Below are positions 5,636 to 8,210 of a DNA stretch of 8,210 bases, piece after piece. Made by a program: the position numbers and the translations under genes. The notes under the pieces were generated by a model, which saw only the letters and a program-made list of their open reading frames with translations, had not been told where the DNA came from and did no database searches. Positions within the stretch are counted from its first letter, which is position 1, and each line of letters opens with the position of its first letter. The stretch is from Pseudomonadota bacterium (GTDB lineage: Bacteria; Pseudomonadota; Alphaproteobacteria; Rhizobiales; Hyphomicrobiaceae), in contig JAEZBZ010000277.1 in assembly GCA_023412745.1 (NCBI GenBank), positions 1-8,210 of the forward strand, read 5' to 3'.

Positions 5636-6280
5636 ATGGCGCATATTCTGGTTGTCGGTGCGAGCCACGGCATCGGGCTTGAGACGGTCAAGGCCGCACT
5701 GGCCGCCGGCCATCAGGTGCGCGCCCTGGCCCGTTCGGCACGCGACATCCCGATTGATGATGCGCATCTTGAAAAGATCAACGGCGACGCCACCGACAAG
5801 GCGACGCTGATTGATGCGCTGATCGGAATCAATGCCGTGATCATGACGCTTGGCGTCAAGCCCAGCGCCGCACGGATCGTTTCCGGCACAAACCTGTTTT
5901 CGACCGCGACCCGCGCCCTGGTGGACACCATGGACGAGACGGGCGTCCGGCGGCTCGTCGCCGTCACAGGCATCGGCGCGGGCGACAGCCGTGGTCACGG
6001 CGGAGCGTTCTATGATTGGCTTTTCTTCCCGATGATCCTGAAACGCGTCTACGACGACAAGGATATCCAGGAGCGCATGATCACCAACAGCGACCTGGAA
6101 TGGACCATCGTCCGGCCAGGTCTGTTGACCAACGGCGCATTCACCGGCCGCTACCGCGTCCTCGTCGACCCGGTTACCTGGCATGCCGACAGCATCAGCC
6201 GCGCAGATGTGGCGGATTTCCTGGTCAAGGAAGTCGCCGAAAACGCGTACGTTGGCAAAACGCCGGTCGTCGTATCATAG
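5636..6280 (+). CDS. Atypical SDR / NmrA-like NAD(P)-binding protein
   Basis: A 214-residue cytosolic Rossmann-fold protein. The N-terminus ILVVGASHGIGLETVKAAL (residues 4-22) holds the dinucleotide-binding glycine motif (G8, G12, G14), and R29-R33 of VRALARS lie where NADP+ phosphate is usually bound. GDATD at 50-54, VAVTGIGAGDS at 108-118, the DLEWTIVRPG segment at 153-162 and SRADVADFLV at 188-197 are typical of atypical SDRs related to NmrA and flavin reductase/biliverdin reductase B. No standard YxxxK catalytic pair follows the T111 strand, so it may be a reductase with other chemistry or a redox sensor. GTGAGG lies eight bases before the ATG. The gene is preceded by a hairpin and followed 169 bp later by the LLM monooxygenase. 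The substrate is unknown. Confidence 0.82.
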   Translation: MAHILVVGASHGIGLETVKAALAAGHQVRALARSARDIPIDDAHLEKINGDATDKATLIDALIGINAVIMTLGVKPSAARIVSGTNLFSTATRALVDTMDETGVRRLVAVTGIGAGDSRGHGGAFYDWLFFPMILKRVYDDKDIQERMITNSDLEWTIVRPGLLTNGAFTGRYRVLVDPVTWHADSISRADVADFLVKEVAENAYVGKTPVVVS

Positions 6281-6428
6281 CGCCCGCGACCACTTCACAG
6301 TCACGTCATCGCCAGCGCTGATGTTTGCGGCTTGAAAGCAGCCACTGGCGCCCAATATCCGCAGGAAGCGGAGCCGCGCATCAGCGGCCTGTCTATCCCA
6401 CCCCCATCTTGATCGCCGCGGGGCATCC

Positions 6429-6440
6429 CCCTCGCGAGGG
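6429..6440. repeat. 12-bp perfect palindrome spanning the LLM gene's ribosome binding site
   Basis: CCCTCGCGAGGG is self-complementary and includes the GAGGG part of the SD that serves the ATG at 6450. CGCG at 6417-6420 can also pair with CGCG at 6433-6436, closing a larger hairpin over GGGGCATCCCC. Either structure could limit ribosome access, or the palindrome could bind a dimeric repressor. Chance in GC-rich DNA is also possible. Confidence 0.35.
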
Positions 6441-6449
6441 AACTTCCAG

Positions 6450-7469
6450 ATGAAGAAAATTGGCTTCCTGTCGTTCGGACATTGGACCCCGTCGCCGCAA
6501 TCCCAAACCCGCTCGGCCAGCGACGTCCTGCTGCAATCCATCGATCTCGCAGTTGCGGCCGAAGAACTCGGAGCGGACGGCGCCTATTTCCGCGTGCACC
6601 ATTTCGCGCGGCAATTGTCGTCGCCATTCCCGCTGCTGGCAGCCATCGGCGCACGCACCAAAACCATCGAGATTGGTACTGGCGTCATCGACATGCGCTA
6701 CGAGAACCCGTGCTACATGATCGAGGATGCGGGCTCGGCCGACCTGATTTCCGGCGGGCGACTACAGCTCGGCATCAGTCGCGGCTCGCCCGAACAGGTG
6801 ATCGAAGGCTGGCGCTACTTCGGCTACCAGCCCGAAGAGGGCCAGACCGACCAGGACATGGCGCGCAACAACACCAGCATCTTCCTGAAACTGCTGGACG
6901 GCGAAGGTTTCGCTGAGCCCAACCCGCAGCCGATGTTCCCCAATCCGCCGGGACTGCTGCGTCTGGAGCCGCTATCGGAAGGGCTGCGCGATCGCATCTG
7001 GTGGGGAGCGGCGTCCGATAGCACCGCAGAATGGGCGGGAAAAATGGGTATGAACCTGCAGAGTTCGACCCTGAAATGGGACGAAACCGGCGAGCCGTTT
7101 CATGTCCAGCAGGCCAACCAGATCCGCAAGTATCGCGCGGCCTGGAAGGAGGCCGGTCACACACGCACGCCGCGCGTCTCGGTCAGCCGGTCGATCTTCG
7201 CGCTCATGAACGACACGGATAGAATGTACTTCGGATCAAGCCGCCCGGATCAGGACTCGGTCGGCGTGATAGACAACACCCGCGCCGTGTTCGGGCGCAG
7301 TTACGCGGCGGAGCCCGACAAGCTGATCGCGGAACTGAAGCAGGACGAGGCGATCGCCGAAGCCGACACCCTCCTGCTGACCGTGCCGAACCAACTGGGC
7401 GTCGACTATAATGCCCATGTGATCGGCTCGATCCTGAAGCACGTCGCGCCGGCCCTGGGCTGGCGGTAA
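6450..7469 (+). CDS. LLM-class (luciferase-like) flavin-dependent monooxygenase
   Basis: A 339-residue cytosolic protein with the bacterial-luciferase TIM-barrel fold, predicted to use reduced FMN (or F420) and O2 on an unknown substrate. Typical segments in order: KKIGFLSFGHW (2-12), the LAVAAEELGADGAYFRVHHF helix-strand (33-52), PFPLLAAIGARTKTIEIGTGV (59-79), RYENPCYMIEDAGSADLISGGRLQLGISRGSP (83-114), and the C-terminal DTLLLTVPNQLG. The IGTGV and GRLQLGISRGSP runs are the hallmark of the family. Clear SD GAGGGA (6436-6441) sits inside a palindrome. Such enzymes need reduced flavin from a partner; the upstream SDR/NmrA-like protein belongs to a superfamily that includes flavin reductases and is a possible but unproven partner. 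A possible weak promoter, TTGAAA (6332) and AATATC (6354), lies in the 169-bp gap upstream. Confidence 0.9.
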   Translation: MKKIGFLSFGHWTPSPQSQTRSASDVLLQSIDLAVAAEELGADGAYFRVHHFARQLSSPFPLLAAIGARTKTIEIGTGVIDMRYENPCYMIEDAGSADLISGGRLQLGISRGSPEQVIEGWRYFGYQPEEGQTDQDMARNNTSIFLKLLDGEGFAEPNPQPMFPNPPGLLRLEPLSEGLRDRIWWGAASDSTAEWAGKMGMNLQSSTLKWDETGEPFHVQQANQIRKYRAAWKEAGHTRTPRVSVSRSIFALMNDTDRMYFGSSRPDQDSVGVIDNTRAVFGRSYAAEPDKLIAELKQDEAIAEADTLLLTVPNQLGVDYNAHVIGSILKHVAPALGWR

Positions 7470-7491
7470 GTCTGCCCCACCGCACACTCGA

Positions 7492-7519
7492 GACGACGGA
7501 CGACAAAACGTCCGTCGTC
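7492..7519 (+). terminator. Strong 11-bp hairpin after the LLM gene, probable terminator
   Basis: GACGACGGACG (7492-7502) and CGTCCGTCGTC (7509-7519) pair perfectly over an ACAAAA loop, beginning 22 bp after the stop codon. No T run follows on either strand, so it is not a textbook intrinsic terminator, but position and stem strength fit a transcript end or 3'-end protection. Confidence 0.5.
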
Positions 7520-7530
7520 GCCGCTGGTCC

Positions 7531-7669
7531 CGTCATTTCGGCGAAGTCGGGAATCCAGCCCGCCGTATCGCTTGCGGAGACCTATGCCTACGCGGGCACA
7601 ACAGTGGTAAAAGGCGGAAGACTATCTCGCACACAAATGCCTCCAGTGCCCGCCTTCTTGGCAAGGACG
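7531..7669. repeat. Composite intergenic repeat with imperfect terminal inverted repeats (MITE/REP-like)
   Basis: The left end (7531-7554) starts CGTCATTTCGGCGAAGTCGG, a variant of the CGTCATTCCGGCGAAGGCCGG repeat common between genes in alphaproteobacteria. The right end (7646-7669), read on the minus strand, starts CGTCCTTGCCAAGAAGGCGG; the two ends match at 16 of 24 positions. A perfect inner pair, GCGGGCAC (7592-7599) and GTGCCCGC (7646-7653), also spans most of the element. It has no coding capacity. It occupies roughly half of the 274-bp gap between the LLM and OsmC genes. The repeat identity is from memory; copy number in the genome is not visible. Confidence 0.5.
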
Positions 7670-7708
7670 TCAGTTCCACGTTTCCACCTCAAGCGGTCAT
7701 GCGCTAGC

Positions 7709-7730
7709 ATTAAGACGCGCACGTCTTAAT
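7709..7730. promoter_or_regulatory. Perfect 9+9 bp inverted repeat, candidate operator of the OsmC gene
   Basis: ATTAAGACG and CGTCTTAAT flank a CGCA spacer, ending 13 bp before the OsmC-family ATG and directly ahead of the GGAGG SD. A possible -10 box (TAGCAT, 7705-7710) overlaps its left edge, so a dimeric regulator bound here could block transcription. As RNA it would form a hairpin next to the SD. AT-rich ends in GC-rich DNA favour a protein site. The regulator is not in this window. Confidence 0.5.
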
Positions 7731-7743
7731 CGCGGAGGTCGCG

Positions 7744-8148
7744 ATGTCGTCAGTCACGGTCGAGTTGCGGAATGTCGAGGGGACGGAAGCAGCCCTCGGC
7801 TGGGCTGGGGCCCATACAGTCGTCATCGACCGGCCAGCGGGGCGCGCGGGCGGGCAAGGTCTCGGCTTCAACGGCGCCCAGCTTCTGGGCCTGACCATCG
7901 GCGGCTGCTTCTGTAACGACTTGCGCTATGTCGCCCATACCAATGGCATCGCACTCGGCAGACTCTCAGTGTCGGTGACGATAGAGCTGGAGGGCGATCC
8001 AATTCTCGCAACATCAGCCAGCATGACCGTCACCTGCGAGACGCTGGACGGCTCCGATGCTTCAGCCATTATCGAACAGGCGAAAGCATCCTGCATGGCA
8101 ACCAATTCGCTGCGGCGCGGCGTACCCGTGGAAATACGAACGAAGTAG
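7744..8148 (+). CDS. OsmC-family thiol (peroxidase-like) protein
   Basis: A 134-residue cytosolic protein of the OsmC/Ohr superfamily. Family marks are GFNGAQLLGLTIGGCFCNDLRYVA (41-64), with the first active Cys C55 at the start of the long central helix, an amphipathic strand LSVSVTIELEGDP (74-86), and the second Cys C117 in AKASCMATNSLRRGVPVEI. OsmC and Ohr proteins use such a pair to reduce organic hydroperoxides; in YhfA-type and other members the substrate is unknown. An extra Cys two residues on (C57, GGCFC) is unusual. GGAGG lies five bases before the ATG, right after a perfect inverted repeat that may be an operator. I cannot assign it to the Ohr or OsmC branch; the short N-terminus and isolated setting suggest a lesser-known subfamily. 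Confidence 0.88.
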   Translation: MSSVTVELRNVEGTEAALGWAGAHTVVIDRPAGRAGGQGLGFNGAQLLGLTIGGCFCNDLRYVAHTNGIALGRLSVSVTIELEGDPILATSASMTVTCETLDGSDASAIIEQAKASCMATNSLRRGVPVEIRTK

Positions 8149-8166
8149 TAGGATTGCGCAAAGCCT

Positions 8167-8210
8167 CGTCATTCCGGGTCCTGCTCTCACAAAAGCCGCC
8201 GACGTTGGGT
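8167..8210. repeat. Partial repeat end of the CGTCATTCCGG type at the window edge
   Basis: CGTCATTCCGGG (8167-8178) matches the left end of the element at 7531 at 10 of 12 positions. The window stops before a palindromic partner could be seen. If real, the OsmC gene is bracketed by two such repeats. Confidence 0.35.

Noticed and set aside
5252..6184. Long 310-residue open frame on the minus strand
   Set aside because: It lies opposite the HIT and SDR genes, both with clear motifs and SDs. Its protein has no recognisable domain; it is a GC-rich shadow frame.
7611..7657. Small hairpin AAGGCGG / CCGCCTT as a separate ncRNA
   Set aside because: It is only seven pairs around a long loop and lies within the composite repeat, which explains it better.
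7470..7743. A hidden small gene in the longest non-coding gap
   Set aside because: No open frame here combines an SD, a plausible start and protein-like composition; the hairpin, repeat and operator fill most of the space.

Overview
The window looks like chromosomal DNA of an alphaproteobacterium, most likely of the order Hyphomicrobiales (Rhizobiales). It is GC-rich and densely coded. It carries the start of divK, a DUF3572 gene divergent from it, an EipB/DUF1849 envelope protein and a FemAB-like (DUF482) acyltransferase, a combination I associate with that order. All ten complete genes are intact, and most have a clear Shine-Dalgarno sequence (SD). I see no tRNA, rRNA, insertion sequence or CRISPR array.

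Left part (1-1645): divK is read leftward off the window edge. Divergent from it is a DUF3572 gene that overlaps, by ATGA, a ROK-family sugar kinase closely resembling E. coli fructokinase Mak. A near-perfect CtrA box lies in the shared upstream region, which suggests cell-cycle control of divK. The kinase converges on, and overlaps by 41 bp, eipB on the minus strand.

Middle (1605-5551): eipB (periplasmic envelope-integrity protein) diverges from a cytosolic glycerophosphodiester phosphodiesterase. Next comes a compact regulated unit: a candidate promoter, a guanidine-II (mini-ykkC) riboswitch with two ACGR-capped hairpins, and a SugE/Gdx guanidinium exporter. The second hairpin can be exchanged for one that hides the SD, giving a readable translational ON switch. 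A FemAB-like acyltransferase with its own perfect TATAAT, and a HIT-family hydrolase, follow on the same strand.

Right part (5552-8210): an atypical NAD(P)-binding SDR/NmrA-type protein, a luciferase-like (LLM) flavin monooxygenase and a small OsmC-type thiol protein, all on the plus strand. A strong hairpin follows the LLM gene. After it lies a 139-bp element whose ends are imperfect inverted repeats of the CGTCATTCCGG type, and another left end of the same type appears at the window's right edge. The OsmC gene is preceded by a perfect 9+9 bp inverted repeat that looks like an operator.

The best-supported special feature is the riboswitch-exporter unit, which belongs to a known class. I found no clear evidence of a wholly undescribed multi-gene system. 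The less explained items are the DUF3572-kinase coupling, the OsmC operator and the composite repeat.
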